A DNA stretch of 64,000 bases from Duganella dendranthematis (GTDB lineage Bacteria; Pseudomonadota; Gammaproteobacteria; Burkholderiales; Burkholderiaceae_D), in the NCBI RefSeq assembly GCF_012849375.1, contig NZ_CP051684.1, positions 5,518,001 through 5,582,000 of the forward strand, given 5' to 3'. A program made the position numbers and the translations under genes. The notes under the pieces are model-generated. The model ran no database searches. It was not told the DNA's origin and was given only the letters and a program-made list of their open reading frames with translations. Each line of letters starts with the position of its first letter. Position 1 is the stretch's first letter. This document shows positions 33,188-42,685 of this stretch, piece after piece.

Positions 33188-34366
33188 ATGATCGATGCCG
33201 TCATTGTTTCTACTGCCCGCACGGGTCTGGCCAAATCCTGGAAAGGCGCGTTTAACATGACGCACGGCGCCACCTTGGGCGGCCATGTGTTGCAAGCAGC
33301 GATTCAGCGCGCCAACCTGGAAGCCGGCGAAGTGGAAGACGTCTTGGCCGGCTGCGCCAATCCGGAAGGCGCCACCGGCGGCAACATCGCACGCCAGATC
33401 GCCCTGCGCGGCGGCTGCCCGGTCACCACCGCCGGCATGACCATCAACCGTTTCTGCTCGTCCGGCCTGCAAACCATTGCCACCGCCGCCCAGCGCATCA
33501 TCGCCGGCGAAGGTGACATCTACGCGGCCGGCGGCGTCGAGTCGATTTCCTGCGTGCAGCAGGAGATGAATATGCATATGTACAAGGAAGTCTGGCTGTC
33601 GAAAAACAAGCCGGAAATCTATTGGCCAATGCTGCAAACCGCAGAAACTGTCGCCAAGCGCTACAACATCAGCCGCGAGCGCCAGGATGAATACGGCGTG
33701 CAGAGCCAGCAGCGCGCCGCCGCCGCCCAGGCCGCCGGCCTGTTCAATGCCGAAATCGTGCCGATGACCACGATCATGGGCGTCGCCGACAAGGCCACCG
33801 GCCAGCTGCTGTCGCGTGAAGTGACCATCTCGGCCGACGAGGGCATCCGTGCCGATACCACGTATGAAGCCGTGTCCAAGATCCGCAGCGCGCTGCCAGG
33901 CGGCGTGATCAGCGCCGGCAATGCCAGCCAGTTCTCGGATGGGGCCTCGATGGCCATCGTGATGAACGCGCAGACCGCCGCCGCCAAGGGCTTGCAGCCG
34001 CTGGGCGTGTTCCGCGGCTTCGCCGTGGCCGGTTGCGAACCGGATGAGATGGGCATTGGCCCGGTGTTCGCCGTACCCAAGCTGCTGAAGAAAGCCGGCC
34101 TGAAGGTCGAGGACATCGGCCTGTGGGAATTGAACGAGGCGTTTGCCGTGCAGGTGCTGTATTGCGCCGACACGCTGGGCATCCCCATGGACCGTCTCAA
34201 CGTCAACGGCGGCGCGATTGCGGTCGGTCACCCGTATGGCGTGTCCGGTGCGCGTTTGGTCGGCCACGCGCTGATCGAAGGCAAGCGACGCGGTGTGAAA
34301 TATGTGGTGGTCACCATGTGTATCGGTGGCGGCCAGGGAGCGGCAGGCCTGTTCGAAGTGGTGTAA
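33188..34366 (+). CDS. Acetyl-CoA acyltransferase (thiolase)
   Basis: The 392-residue thiolase cleaves 3-ketoacyl-CoA with CoA or condenses acetyl-CoA. The acyl-carrying Cys is in [14 protein letters not shown], the His in [17 protein letters not shown], and the second Cys in [25 protein letters not shown] precedes the ATG. It heads a five-gene set (thiolase, acyl-CoA dehydrogenase, SDR, MDR, SDR) with small gaps. The context favours degradative action on fatty or related acyl-CoAs over PHB synthesis, since no phaB or phaC is adjacent. Confidence 0.94.
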   Translation: MIDAVIVSTARTGLAKSWKGAFNMTHGATLGGHVLQAAIQRANLEAGEVEDVLAGCANPEGATGGNIARQIALRGGCPVTTAGMTINRFCSSGLQTIATAAQRIIAGEGDIYAAGGVESISCVQQEMNMHMYKEVWLSKNKPEIYWPMLQTAETVAKRYNISRERQDEYGVQSQQRAAAAQAAGLFNAEIVPMTTIMGVADKATGQLLSREVTISADEGIRADTTYEAVSKIRSALPGGVISAGNASQFSDGASMAIVMNAQTAAAKGLQPLGVFRGFAVAGCEPDEMGIGPVFAVPKLLKKAGLKVEDIGLWELNEAFAVQVLYCADTLGIPMDRLNVNGGAIAVGHPYGVSGARLVGHALIEGKRRGVKYVVVTMCIGGGQGAAGLFEVV

Positions 34367-34371
34367 GCGCC

Positions 34372-36213
34372 ATGCGCTCGACCATTCTGTCGCGCCGCGA
34401 CCTGTCCTTCATGCTGTACGAGTGGCTGGACGCGGAGGCGTTGACGCGCCGCGCCCGCTTTGAGGACCACAACCGCGAGACCTTCGACGCCGCGCTCGAT
34501 ACGGCCGAGCGTCTCGCAACCGATCTGTTCGCCAACCACAACAAGAAGGCCGACTCCAACGAGCCGCACGTGGTGGACGGCAAGGTGCAGATCATCCCCG
34601 AGGTGAAGACGGCGCTGGAAGCGTTTTCGCTGGCCGGCCTGATGGCGGCCGGCCAGGACTACGAGCGCGGCGGCATGCAGCTGCCGGTGGTGGTCGAGAA
34701 GGCGCTGGCGGCGTATTTCACTGCCGCCAACGTCAGCACCTCGGCCTATACCTTCCTGACCATGAGCAACGCCAATACCTTGCTCAAATGCGCGACGCCG
34801 GCGCAGATTGAAACCTACGTCAATCCGATGCTGGCCGGCCGCTTCTTCGGCACCATGTGTTTGTCCGAGCCGCAGGCCGGCTCCAGCCTGTCGGACATCA
34901 CCACCCGCGCCGTGCCTGACGGCGACCACCAGTACCGCATCACCGGCAACAAGATGTGGATCTCGGCCGGCGAGCACGAACTGGCGGACAACATCGTGCA
35001 CCTGGTGCTGGCCAAGATTCCCGGCGACGATGGCAAGCTGATTCCCGGCGTCAAAGGCATCTCGCTGTTTATCGTGCCGAAATACCTGGTCAACGATGAC
35101 GGCAGCCTCGGCGAGCGCAACGACATCTCGCTGGCCGGTCTTAACCACAAGATGGGCAATCGCGGCACCACCAATTGCCTGCTCAACTTCGGCGAGAACG
35201 GCGGCGCCATCGGTTACCTGGTCGGCAAACCGCACCACGGCCTGGCGAATATGTTCCACATGATGAACGAGGCGCGCATCGGCGTCGGCCTCGGCGCGGC
35301 GGTGTTGGGCTATACCGGCTACCTGCACGCGCTTGACTATGCGCGCAACCGTCCGCAAGGCCGCCACCCGGCGCAGAAAGACGCCGCGCAGCCGCAACTG
35401 CCGATCATCCAGCACACCGACGTGCGGCGCATGCTGCTGGCGCAGAAGGCTTACGTGGAAGGCGGCCTCGGTCTGGTGCTGTACAGCGCCAGACTGGTCG
35501 ACGAGCAGAACACGGCCGAAACGCCGGAAGCCCGCGAACATGCAGGCCGGCTGCTGGATTTCCTGACGCCGATCACCAAGTCGTGGCCATCGCAATGGTG
35601 CGTCGAGGCCAATAGCCTGGCGATTCAGGTCCACGGCGGCTACGGCTACACGCGAGAGTATAACGTCGAGCAGTTTTATCGCGATAACCGCCTGAACGCT
35701 ATCCACGAAGGCACGCACGGCATCCATGGCCTGGATTTGCTGGGCCGCAAGGTGAGTCTGCAGGAAGGCGCGCTGTTCCGTGCCTTTGCCGCCGAGCTGC
35801 GCAAGACGGTGCGCAAGGTGCGTGGCAGCGTCGGTGCGCCGGATGCGGTCGGTCCGGGGCTGGCCACCATCAGCGTCGAACTGCTGGCGCACGCGGATGC
35901 ACTGGAGCAGTCCTGGCAGGGCGTGGAAGAAGTCACGCAGAAGTTGTATGCTGTCGGCGATTTGAACAAGACGCTGGCCAACGCCAGCCTCTATCTGGAA
36001 GCGGTCGGGCATGTGGTGGTGGCGTGGATCTGGTTGCAGCAAGCGTTGCTGGCGGCGGCGTCGCTGGCCAGCGGCGATACAGATTTCTATCGCGGCAAGC
36101 TGCAGGCGTGCCAGTATTTCTTCCAGTGGGAGTTGCCCAAGGTGGGGCCGCAGCTGGCGCTGCTGGCCAGCATAGACACCACCACGCTCGATATGCAGGA
36201 CGCCTGGTTCTAA
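34372..36213 (+). CDS. Acyl-CoA dehydrogenase, large (DmdC-like) type
   Basis: The ATG at 34372 begins MRSTILSRRDLSFMLYEWLD, five bases after the thiolase stop; the usual N-terminus of this 600-residue subclass is similar. The 613-residue flavoprotein contains the FAD/substrate motifs MCLSEPQAGSSLSDI and ITGNKMWISAGEHEL, the QVHGGYGYTREYNVEQ motif and the catalytic Glu region NAIHEGTHGIHGLDLLGRK, then an added C-terminal helical domain. It oxidises acyl-CoA to 2-enoyl-CoA. Members of this subclass include 3-(methylthio)propionyl-CoA dehydrogenases; the substrate here is not fixed. Confidence 0.93.
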   Translation: MRSTILSRRDLSFMLYEWLDAEALTRRARFEDHNRETFDAALDTAERLATDLFANHNKKADSNEPHVVDGKVQIIPEVKTALEAFSLAGLMAAGQDYERGGMQLPVVVEKALAAYFTAANVSTSAYTFLTMSNANTLLKCATPAQIETYVNPMLAGRFFGTMCLSEPQAGSSLSDITTRAVPDGDHQYRITGNKMWISAGEHELADNIVHLVLAKIPGDDGKLIPGVKGISLFIVPKYLVNDDGSLGERNDISLAGLNHKMGNRGTTNCLLNFGENGGAIGYLVGKPHHGLANMFHMMNEARIGVGLGAAVLGYTGYLHALDYARNRPQGRHPAQKDAAQPQLPIIQHTDVRRMLLAQKAYVEGGLGLVLYSARLVDEQNTAETPEAREHAGRLLDFLTPITKSWPSQWCVEANSLAIQVHGGYGYTREYNVEQFYRDNRLNAIHEGTHGIHGLDLLGRKVSLQEGALFRAFAAELRKTVRKVRGSVGAPDAVGPGLATISVELLAHADALEQSWQGVEEVTQKLYAVGDLNKTLANASLYLEAVGHVVVAWIWLQQALLAAASLASGDTDFYRGKLQACQYFFQWELPKVGPQLALLASIDTTTLDMQDAWF

Positions 36214-36248
36214 TCAGGAATAATCAAAAAAACCAACGAGGAGACACG

Positions 36249-37028
36249 ATGCGTACTACCCAAGAATTGTTTTCACTGGCCGGCAAGACCGCGCTGATTA
36301 CCGGTGGCTCCCGCGGCCTCGGCCTGCAAATGGCGCTGGCGCTGGGCGAGCAGGGCGCGAAGGTCGTCATCTCGGCGCGCAAGCAAGCCGAACTGGATGA
36401 AGCCGTCAGCTTTCTGACCCAGCGCGGCATCAGCGCCCACGCGGTGGCCGCCGACCTGGCGCAGGACGCCCAGGCCGAAGCGCTGGTCGACGCCGCCATC
36501 GGCCACCTCGGCCATATCGACATCCTGATCAACAACGCCGGCGCCAGCTGGGGTGCGCCGGCCGAAGACCACCCGGTCGAAGCCTGGGACAAGGTGATGG
36601 ACCTGAACATCCGCAGCATCTTCGTGGTGTCGCAGCTGGTGGGCAAGCGCTCGATGATCCCGCGCCAGTCGGGCCGCATCATCAACATCGCCTCGATCGC
36701 CGGTTTGGCCGGCAACCCGCCGGGCACCATGCAGACCATCGCCTACAACACCTCGAAAGGCGCGCTGGTCAACTTTACCCGCACGCTGGCCGGCGAATGG
36801 GGCCGCCATGGCATCACCGTCAACGCGCTGGCGCCGGGCTTCTTCCCATCCAAGATGACCAAGGGTTTGCTGACCGCCATGGGCGACCAGTTGATCGGCC
36901 ACGCGCCATTGAACCGTCTCGGCGACGACGAAGACCTGAAAGGCGCAGCCGTGCTGTTCGCGTCCGACGCGGGCAAGCACATCACCGGCCAGATCTTGGC
37001 GGTGGACGGAGGCGTGTCGGCGGTATGA
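36249..37028 (+). CDS. SDR family oxidoreductase (3-oxoacyl reductase/FabG-like)
   Basis: The ATG at 36249 follows GAGGAGACACG. The 259-residue short-chain dehydrogenase has the NAD(P) loop TGGSRGLGLQMA, the NNAG motif (ILINNAGASW), the catalytic Ser/Tyr/Lys (NIASIAGLAG and YNTSKGALVNF) and the C-terminal ITGQILAVDGGVSAV. It is likely to reduce or oxidise a 3-oxo/3-hydroxyacyl group or an alcohol in this catabolic operon. Its stop overlaps the next start as ATGA. Confidence 0.93.
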   Translation: MRTTQELFSLAGKTALITGGSRGLGLQMALALGEQGAKVVISARKQAELDEAVSFLTQRGISAHAVAADLAQDAQAEALVDAAIGHLGHIDILINNAGASWGAPAEDHPVEAWDKVMDLNIRSIFVVSQLVGKRSMIPRQSGRIINIASIAGLAGNPPGTMQTIAYNTSKGALVNFTRTLAGEWGRHGITVNALAPGFFPSKMTKGLLTAMGDQLIGHAPLNRLGDDEDLKGAAVLFASDAGKHITGQILAVDGGVSAV

Positions 37029-38029
37029 GTATTCCCGAAACATACCAGCGCATCGTGCTGGCCGAACGTCCGCGCGGCCCGGTCAAACCGGAGAATTTCC
37101 GGCTGGAGACCGTGCAGGTGCCGTCGCTGGCCGACGGCGAGGTGCTGATCCGCAATCACTACCTGTCGCTGGACCCGTATATGCGCGGCCGCATGAGCGC
37201 GGCCAGGAGCTACGCCAACTCGCAGCAGCTGGACGACACCATGATCGGCGGCACGGTCGGCCAGGTGGTCGCCTCACGAAACGATTTCTACCAGGTCGGC
37301 GACTACGTCAACGGCATGCTGGGCTGGGCCGAGATGGGCGTGTCGGATGGCCTGTTGCTGCGCAAGCTCGACACCACGCGCATTCCGCTGTCGGCGTTTC
37401 TCGGCGTGGTCGGGATGCCCGGTATGGCGGCTTGGTACGGATTCAACCAGATCATGGAAGCGGCGGCCGGAGAAACCGTGGTGTTGTCGGCCGCCAGTGG
37501 CGCGGTCGGCAGCGTGGTTGGCCAGCTGGCGCGGCTGCGCGGCTGCCGCGTGGTCGGTATCGCCGGCGGTGCGGAAAAGTGCGCCTACGTGGTGAACGAA
37601 CTCGGCTTCGACGCCTGCGTCGATTACAAGGCCGGCAACCTGGAGACCGACTTGGCCGCCGCCACGCCGGACGGCGTCGACGCCATCTTTGAAAACGTCG
37701 GCGGCGCCTGTCTGGATGCGGCACTGGCCCGCACCAACGCCTTCGCCCGCATCGCGCTGTGCGGCTTGATCGCCGGCTACAACGGCGCCGACATGCCGAT
37801 CAAGAATGCGCGGGTGCTGTTGATTAATCGCCTGACTGTGCGCGGTTTCATCGTCACCGAGCACATGGAGTTTTGGCAGCAGGGCTTGCAGGAACTGGCC
37901 GTGCTGGTTGCAAATCGTCAAATCAAATACCGCGAATCGGTGGCGGACGGCCTGGCTGCCGCGCCGGAAGCGTTCATGGGCCTGCTGCAAGGGCGTAATT
38001 TTGGCAAACAACTGGTGAAGCTCATTTAA
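37025..38029 (+). CDS. Zinc-free MDR-family NADP-dependent oxidoreductase (PTGR/CurA-like)
   Basis: The ATG at 37025 overlaps the preceding stop. The 334-residue protein belongs to the medium-chain reductases that reduce the C=C bond of enones: LDPYMRGRMSAARSY, GTVGQVVASRNDFYQVGDYV, the nucleotide motif LSAASGAVGSVVGQLARLRG and the end LLQGRNFGKQLVKLI. No structural or catalytic zinc Cys cluster is seen. Similar enzymes act on 2-alkenals, prostaglandin-like enones or curcumin. In the operon it may reduce an unsaturated intermediate. Confidence 0.9.
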   Translation: MSIPETYQRIVLAERPRGPVKPENFRLETVQVPSLADGEVLIRNHYLSLDPYMRGRMSAARSYANSQQLDDTMIGGTVGQVVASRNDFYQVGDYVNGMLGWAEMGVSDGLLLRKLDTTRIPLSAFLGVVGMPGMAAWYGFNQIMEAAAGETVVLSAASGAVGSVVGQLARLRGCRVVGIAGGAEKCAYVVNELGFDACVDYKAGNLETDLAAATPDGVDAIFENVGGACLDAALARTNAFARIALCGLIAGYNGADMPIKNARVLLINRLTVRGFIVTEHMEFWQQGLQELAVLVANRQIKYRESVADGLAAAPEAFMGLLQGRNFGKQLVKLI

Positions 38030-38031
38030 AA

Positions 38032-38952
38032 ATGAAAACATTCCGAGACAAAGTCGCCGTCATCACCGGCGGCGCAAGTGGTTTGGGCCGTCAATTCGCA
38101 AACATTGCCGCGCGCGAGGGCATGAAGCTGGTGCTGGCCGACGTGCAGGCCGACGCGCTGGAGCAGGCCACCGCCGAGTTGCGCGGACAGGGCGCCAGCG
38201 TCATTGCGCAGCTGTGCGACGTGCGCAAGGGCGAGCAGGTGCAGGCGCTGGCGGATGCTGCGGTGGCCGAGTTCGGCGCCGTGCATCTGCTGTTCAACAA
38301 CGCCGGTGTTGGTTCGGCCGGGCTGATCTGGGAAAACACCGAGGCGGATTGGGAATGGGTAATGGGCGTCAACGTCTGGGGCGTAATCCATGGCGTGCGC
38401 ATCTTCACCAAGCTGATGCTGGAGGCGGCTGCGAAAGACGCGTCGTTTGAAGGCCATATAGTCAACACCGCCTCGATGGCCGGCCTGTTGAATGCACCGG
38501 CGATGGGCGTCTACAACGTCTCCAAGCACGCGGTGGTGTCGCTGTCGGAAACGCTGTATCACGACTTGCAGCTGGTCGGTGCGCCGATCGGTACTTCGGT
38601 GCTGTGTCCGTATTTTGTGCCGACCGGTATCAGCCAGTCGCACCGCAACCGTCCGGAAGACGTGCGCATGACGGCCGGCCCGACCGCCAGCCAGATCGCC
38701 GCGCAGGTAATGACCGACAAGGCCGTTTCTTCGGGCAAGGTATCGGCCGGGGAAGTGGCGGAGATTACCTTCAAGGCGATTGCCGGCGGCCAGTTTTACA
38801 TCTACTCGCATCCGGATGCGCTGGCTGGCGTGCGGCTGAATCTGGAGAGTGTGGTGGCCGGCACCAATCCGCCGGACCCGTATGCTGCGACGCCGCAAAT
38901 CCGTGAGCTGCTGCGGGCCAAAATTCAGGGTGCTTCCAAACCGCTGGGCTGA
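38032..38952 (+). CDS. SDR family oxidoreductase
   Basis: The 306-residue short-chain dehydrogenase starts two bases after the MDR stop. Motifs are TGGASGLGRQFANI, LLFNNAGVGSAGLIW, NTASMAGLLNAPAM and YNVSKHAVVSLSE. The C-terminal ~60 residues extend past the usual core. It is the fifth gene of the thiolase cluster; the two SDRs are not close copies, so they likely act on different alcohols or hydroxyacyl compounds. Confidence 0.92.
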   Translation: MKTFRDKVAVITGGASGLGRQFANIAAREGMKLVLADVQADALEQATAELRGQGASVIAQLCDVRKGEQVQALADAAVAEFGAVHLLFNNAGVGSAGLIWENTEADWEWVMGVNVWGVIHGVRIFTKLMLEAAAKDASFEGHIVNTASMAGLLNAPAMGVYNVSKHAVVSLSETLYHDLQLVGAPIGTSVLCPYFVPTGISQSHRNRPEDVRMTAGPTASQIAAQVMTDKAVSSGKVSAGEVAEITFKAIAGGQFYIYSHPDALAGVRLNLESVVAGTNPPDPYAATPQIRELLRAKIQGASKPLG

Positions 38953-38991
38953 CGTACTACAATCGTGCTTTTGCTGAACAGGATCACAACG

Positions 38992-39417
38992 ATGAGCAAG
39001 CACGAAATCAAACTGGGCGACTGGGGCACGCTGAGCGCCGACGCCAAGGCCATCCGCACCGAAGTCTTCGTTGAGGAGCAGGGCGTTCCTGCGGAGCTGG
39101 AAATGGACAGCATGGACGCGCTGTGTCTGCACGCGGTGGCCTACGAGGCCGACGGTACGCCGGTCGGTACCGGTCGCCTGCTGCCGGACGGTCACATCGG
39201 CCGCATGGCGGTGCGCAAATCGGCGCGCGGCAGTGGTGTCGGCGGCGAGTTGTTGCAGGCTTTGATGGTGCAGGCCAAGGCACGTGGCGACCTGCTGGTG
39301 GCGTTGAGCGCGCAAACGCACGCGGCGCCGTTCTACCAGCGTCACGGCTTCGCCATCGAAGGCGAGGAGTTCTACGAAGCGGGCATCGCCCACATCAATA
39401 TGCAGCGCAGCTTCTAA
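38992..39417 (+). CDS. GNAT family N-acetyltransferase
   Basis: The start at 38992 (MSKHEIKLGDW) is preferred over an ATG-like start 27 bases upstream because the family pattern RTEVFVEEQGVP sits about 25 residues in. The 141-residue protein has the acetyl-CoA loop HIGRMAVRKSARGSGVGGELL and the C-terminal AAPFYQRHGFAIEGEEF. The substrate is unknown. It converges with the PLP-enzyme gene, overlapping by four bases at the stops. Confidence 0.9.
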   Translation: MSKHEIKLGDWGTLSADAKAIRTEVFVEEQGVPAELEMDSMDALCLHAVAYEADGTPVGTGRLLPDGHIGRMAVRKSARGSGVGGELLQALMVQAKARGDLLVALSAQTHAAPFYQRHGFAIEGEEFYEAGIAHINMQRSF

Positions 39418-40727
39418 GCAAGCAGCTGGGCGATGCGGGCCAGCGGCGCGGCGACGTCGATGTCTGGCGCCACGCCCTCGTGCAGGTCGGCGATCATGCG
39501 GGCGCTGAGACACAATCGCAGCGCTCCGGCCGCCGCCGGCTGACCCAGCTGATAACGGCGCGTACCAATGGCCGGCAGTTGCAGCTGAAGATACACACGG
39601 CGCGCCTCGGCGGCATCCAGCAGGTGGCCATCAGCGCTACGCAGCGTGAACGGGAAGATGGTTTGCACGCTGTCCCAGCAGGCCGGCACACCAAGCGCCG
39701 AGCGGTCGATATCACTGACGGCCAGCGATATGAACGCCTCATTTTGCGCCAGCCCGCGCCCCACCGCATCTTCAAAGTGCCTCACCCAGTGCAGGCGTGC
39801 CGTCTGCGGCACAGCAGCAAAACGCTCCATTTCCGTCAGCGCCGCCTCCCACCGCAGCAGCATGCCGAAATTGGCATGGCTAGTGACCGCCTCCACCGCA
39901 TTGGCCGCTATCGCGCGCGGCAGCAGCAGGGCGCCGCTGAAGGTCGGCCCGGTCAGGAACTTGGAACCAGTCAGCGCCAGCATGAAGCCCTGCGCCAGAT
40001 ACGCCCGCACCGTCACCGGGTCCAGCCGGAACTGGCAAGCATCGACCAGCACATCCAAGTGATCCGGCCAGCGTGCGCGCAGTGCTTGCACCGAGGCGAT
40101 CGACGGCGTAATCAGGCCCGTCTTGCTGACATCGGTAAGCACCAGTAGCACCCGTTGCCCGCGCGAAGCCGCCTCATCAACGATGGCGGCGTACTCGGCA
40201 TCGACCTCGCCGGCGTCGCGCAAACTGCCATCTGCATGCCGCACCGCCACCATATGCGGCGCACCCTGGCGCGGCCCGAGCAAGGCCAGCGGTACGCCGC
40301 TGCCGGTCTCGGCGCGATCAATCAGCACCGTGCACTGCGGCTGCCGCAGATTGGCGACCAGCATGAACAGATCGGTGCCGGAGGGTGCCAGCAGCGTCAT
40401 CGGACTGTCTTCTGGCGCGCAGCCGCAGTAGGCCAGCAAGCGCTGCCGTACAGTGGCCAGCGCCTGCCGGTAGACCACCCGTTCCGGCTCCCTCCGCATG
40501 GCTTGCACGCAGCGCTGCCGCAAAGCATCGGCGGCCTGGTAAGCATAAGGGGAAATATGTGAGGCGGTGGACGAGCCTAGCGATATCAGGTCAGTGTCCG
40601 GCGTTGGCCGGCAGCCATAGCGGGAGCGGCCGGTGCCGGCATCCAGCGCCAATCTGTCGTCGCCGCCGGCAAGCAGCAGATCGTGCGTCGGGGGAAGCTG
40701 GTGCAGATCGGCGGCGTGCTTGATCAA
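39414..40727 (-). CDS. PLP-dependent enzyme of aminotransferase class V-like fold, unknown substrate
   Basis: The 437-residue protein has a fold-type I PLP pattern: TLLAPSGTDLFML, VLLVLTDVSKTGLITPS, the Asp in DVLVDACQFRLDP, and the probable Schiff-base Lys in FMLALTGSKFLTGPTFSGALLLP. The C-terminal domain has RLCLSARMIADL. It does not match a family I can name; cysteine-desulfurase-like and kynureninase-like enzymes are distant comparisons. The start at 40727 is TTG, so the exact N-terminus is open. It follows flaG by nine bases and lies next to the decarboxylase/ATP-grasp pair. Confidence 0.75.
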   Translation of the reverse strand: MIKHAADLHQLPPTHDLLLAGGDDRLALDAGTGRSRYGCRPTPDTDLISLGSSTASHISPYAYQAADALRQRCVQAMRREPERVVYRQALATVRQRLLAYCGCAPEDSPMTLLAPSGTDLFMLVANLRQPQCTVLIDRAETGSGVPLALLGPRQGAPHMVAVRHADGSLRDAGEVDAEYAAIVDEAASRGQRVLLVLTDVSKTGLITPSIASVQALRARWPDHLDVLVDACQFRLDPVTVRAYLAQGFMLALTGSKFLTGPTFSGALLLPRAIAANAVEAVTSHANFGMLLRWEAALTEMERFAAVPQTARLHWVRHFEDAVGRGLAQNEAFISLAVSDIDRSALGVPACWDSVQTIFPFTLRSADGHLLDAAEARRVYLQLQLPAIGTRRYQLGQPAAAGALRLCLSARMIADLHEGVAPDIDVAAPLARIAQLLA

Positions 40728-40736
40728 GTTGGAGTA

Positions 40737-41111
40737 CTATGCCTTGCTATTAATCAGCAGGCCTTTCATGCTGTTGAGGTTCTTGGCAATTTCCAGCGAT
40801 TCCTCGGACGGAAGCTGACGCAAGACCTGCTTGGTTTCAGTATCGATCACCTTGACCACCGACAGGCCACTGTGGTCGTCTATACTGAACTCTACCTCAC
40901 TATTGTTTTCGAGGAAACGATTTATAGCGTCAACCGATTTTTTTAACTCAGATTTACTTGGAGTTTTCAACGCAGGATCGTCTTTACCGGCGACAATAGA
41001 TTGTGCGGCTGCTATATCCGTATTTTTGTCCAGGGCAGGCAAGGGCAACACCGCCCACGTGGCGGTGGTGGTGGGTAGCGAATCTAATCGGTTGATGCTG
41101 CTCGTGTCCAT
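40737..41111 (-). CDS. flaG: FlaG family protein
   Basis: The 124-residue protein has a Ser/Thr-rich N-terminus and the FlaG core: LKKSVDAINRFLENNSEVEFSID, SVVKVIDTETKQVLRQLPSEE and the end LNSMKGLLINSKA. FlaG affects flagellar filament length and is normally encoded beside fliC/fliD. Here no flagellin or cap gene is near; the PLP-enzyme gene follows in the same direction and the decarboxylase gene is divergent. Confidence 0.85.
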   Translation of the reverse strand: MDTSSINRLDSLPTTTATWAVLPLPALDKNTDIAAAQSIVAGKDDPALKTPSKSELKKSVDAINRFLENNSEVEFSIDDHSGLSVVKVIDTETKQVLRQLPSEESLEIAKNLNSMKGLLINSKA

Positions 41112-41206
41112 GCTGGTTGGGTTCCTCCGTTCGCGCGGGAGATTTGCTTTGGATAAAATGCCCCGCTACTGGCATTAACGGCAGGTCTGAAGAAAAATTG
41201 AGTCAC

Positions 41207-42685
41207 ATGGCAAAAAAAACGCAAGAAAATTTCGCTGGGCCACTGGAACCGGCAGATTGGCAGCAATTCCGCACGCAGGGCCACCGCATGCTGGACGATA
41301 TGTTCGACTACTTGCAAGGCATCCGCCAGCGGCCGGTGTGGCAGCCAGTGCCGGACCAGGCCCGCGCCGCCTTCCGCAACCCGCTGCCGGCGCAGGGTAG
41401 CGATTTGGCCGATGTCCACCAGCAATTCATGGACAATATCCTGCCGTATGCAATCGGCAATACCCATCCCGGCTTCTTCGGCTGGGTGCATGGCGGCGGC
41501 ACCGCGGCCGGCATGCTGGCCGAGATGCTGGCCGCCGGCCTCAACGCCAACTGCGGCGGCCGCGACCATATCCCGATAGAAGTCGAGCGCCAGGTGGTGC
41601 GCTGGATGGCCGAGTTGTTCGGCTTCCCATCCTCGTCCTCGGGCCTGTTCGTGACCGGCAGTTCGATGGCCAATATGATTGCGGTGCTGGTGGCGCGTTA
41701 CCGCGCACTGGGTCGCGAAGTGCGCAGCCACGGCATTCCGCCCAAGCGCCAGCTGGTGGCGTACGCTTCGGCCGGCGCCCATGGCTGCATCGCCCAGGCC
41801 ATGGATCTGGCCGGCCTCGGCAGCGCCAACCTGCGCAAAATCCCGATGAATGCGCGCTTCCAGATGGATATCACGGCGCTGGAAACCGCGATCACCGCAG
41901 ACCGCCAGGCCGGCTTGCAGCCGTTCTTTGTGGCGGGCACGGCGGGCACGGTCGATGTCGGCGCGATTGACGAGTTGCCGCTGCTGGCCGCCATCGCCGA
42001 GCGCAACGGCCTGTGGTTCCACGTCGATGGCGCGTATGGCGCGCTGGCGGCACTGTCGCCTGAGTTGCGGCCGCTGCTGGACGGCATCGAACTGGCCGAT
42101 TCCATCGCCTGCGATTTTCACAAGTGGGGCCAGGTGCCGTACGACGCCGGATTTATCCTGGTGCGCGATGGCGAGATTCATCTGGATACCTTCGCCAGCC
42201 GCGATACTTACCTGCGGCGCGATGAACGCGGCATGGCGGCCAATTCGCCATGGCCATGCGATTTTGGCCCCGACCTGTCGCGCTGCTTCCGCGCCTTGAA
42301 GACCTGGTTCACCTTCCAGGTCTTCGGCGCCGAGCGCATCGGCCAGGTGATTTACGAAACCTGCTTGTTGGCGCGCTATCTGGAAGAACGCATCCAGGCG
42401 CAGCCGGAGCTGGAATTGCTGGCGCCGGTAGCGCTGAACATCGTCTGCTTCCGCCACCGCGCGGCGGGACACGCGGATATCGACGCCTTCAATGCCGCGC
42501 TGATCGCCGACGTGCAGGAGTCCGGCATTGCGGCTCCCTCCGCTACGACGGTACGCGGCAAGCTGGCGATCCGCGCCGCCATCGTCAACCACCGCACCGG
42601 CCAATCAGACATCGACGCGCTGCTCGCTGCAGTGCTGCAATTGGGCGCCACGCGCCTGTCCCTTACCAACACGGAGTCCGCATGA
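41207..42685 (+). CDS. PLP-dependent group II amino acid decarboxylase
   Basis: From the ATG at 41207 (MAKKTQENFAGPLEPADWQQF) the product is 492 residues. It matches aromatic L-amino-acid/glutamate decarboxylases: GNTHPGFFGWVHGGGT, FVTGSSMANMIAVLVAR, the PLP-contact Asp in HVDGAYGALA and the Schiff-base Lys in ACDFHKWGQVPYDAG. It should convert an amino acid to its amine and CO2; substrate is not evident. The stop overlaps the next start (ATGA), so the ATP-grasp protein is produced with it. Confidence 0.92.
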   Translation: MAKKTQENFAGPLEPADWQQFRTQGHRMLDDMFDYLQGIRQRPVWQPVPDQARAAFRNPLPAQGSDLADVHQQFMDNILPYAIGNTHPGFFGWVHGGGTAAGMLAEMLAAGLNANCGGRDHIPIEVERQVVRWMAELFGFPSSSSGLFVTGSSMANMIAVLVARYRALGREVRSHGIPPKRQLVAYASAGAHGCIAQAMDLAGLGSANLRKIPMNARFQMDITALETAITADRQAGLQPFFVAGTAGTVDVGAIDELPLLAAIAERNGLWFHVDGAYGALAALSPELRPLLDGIELADSIACDFHKWGQVPYDAGFILVRDGEIHLDTFASRDTYLRRDERGMAANSPWPCDFGPDLSRCFRALKTWFTFQVFGAERIGQVIYETCLLARYLEERIQAQPELELLAPVALNIVCFRHRAAGHADIDAFNAALIADVQESGIAAPSATTVRGKLAIRAAIVNHRTGQSDIDALLAAVLQLGATRLSLTNTESA

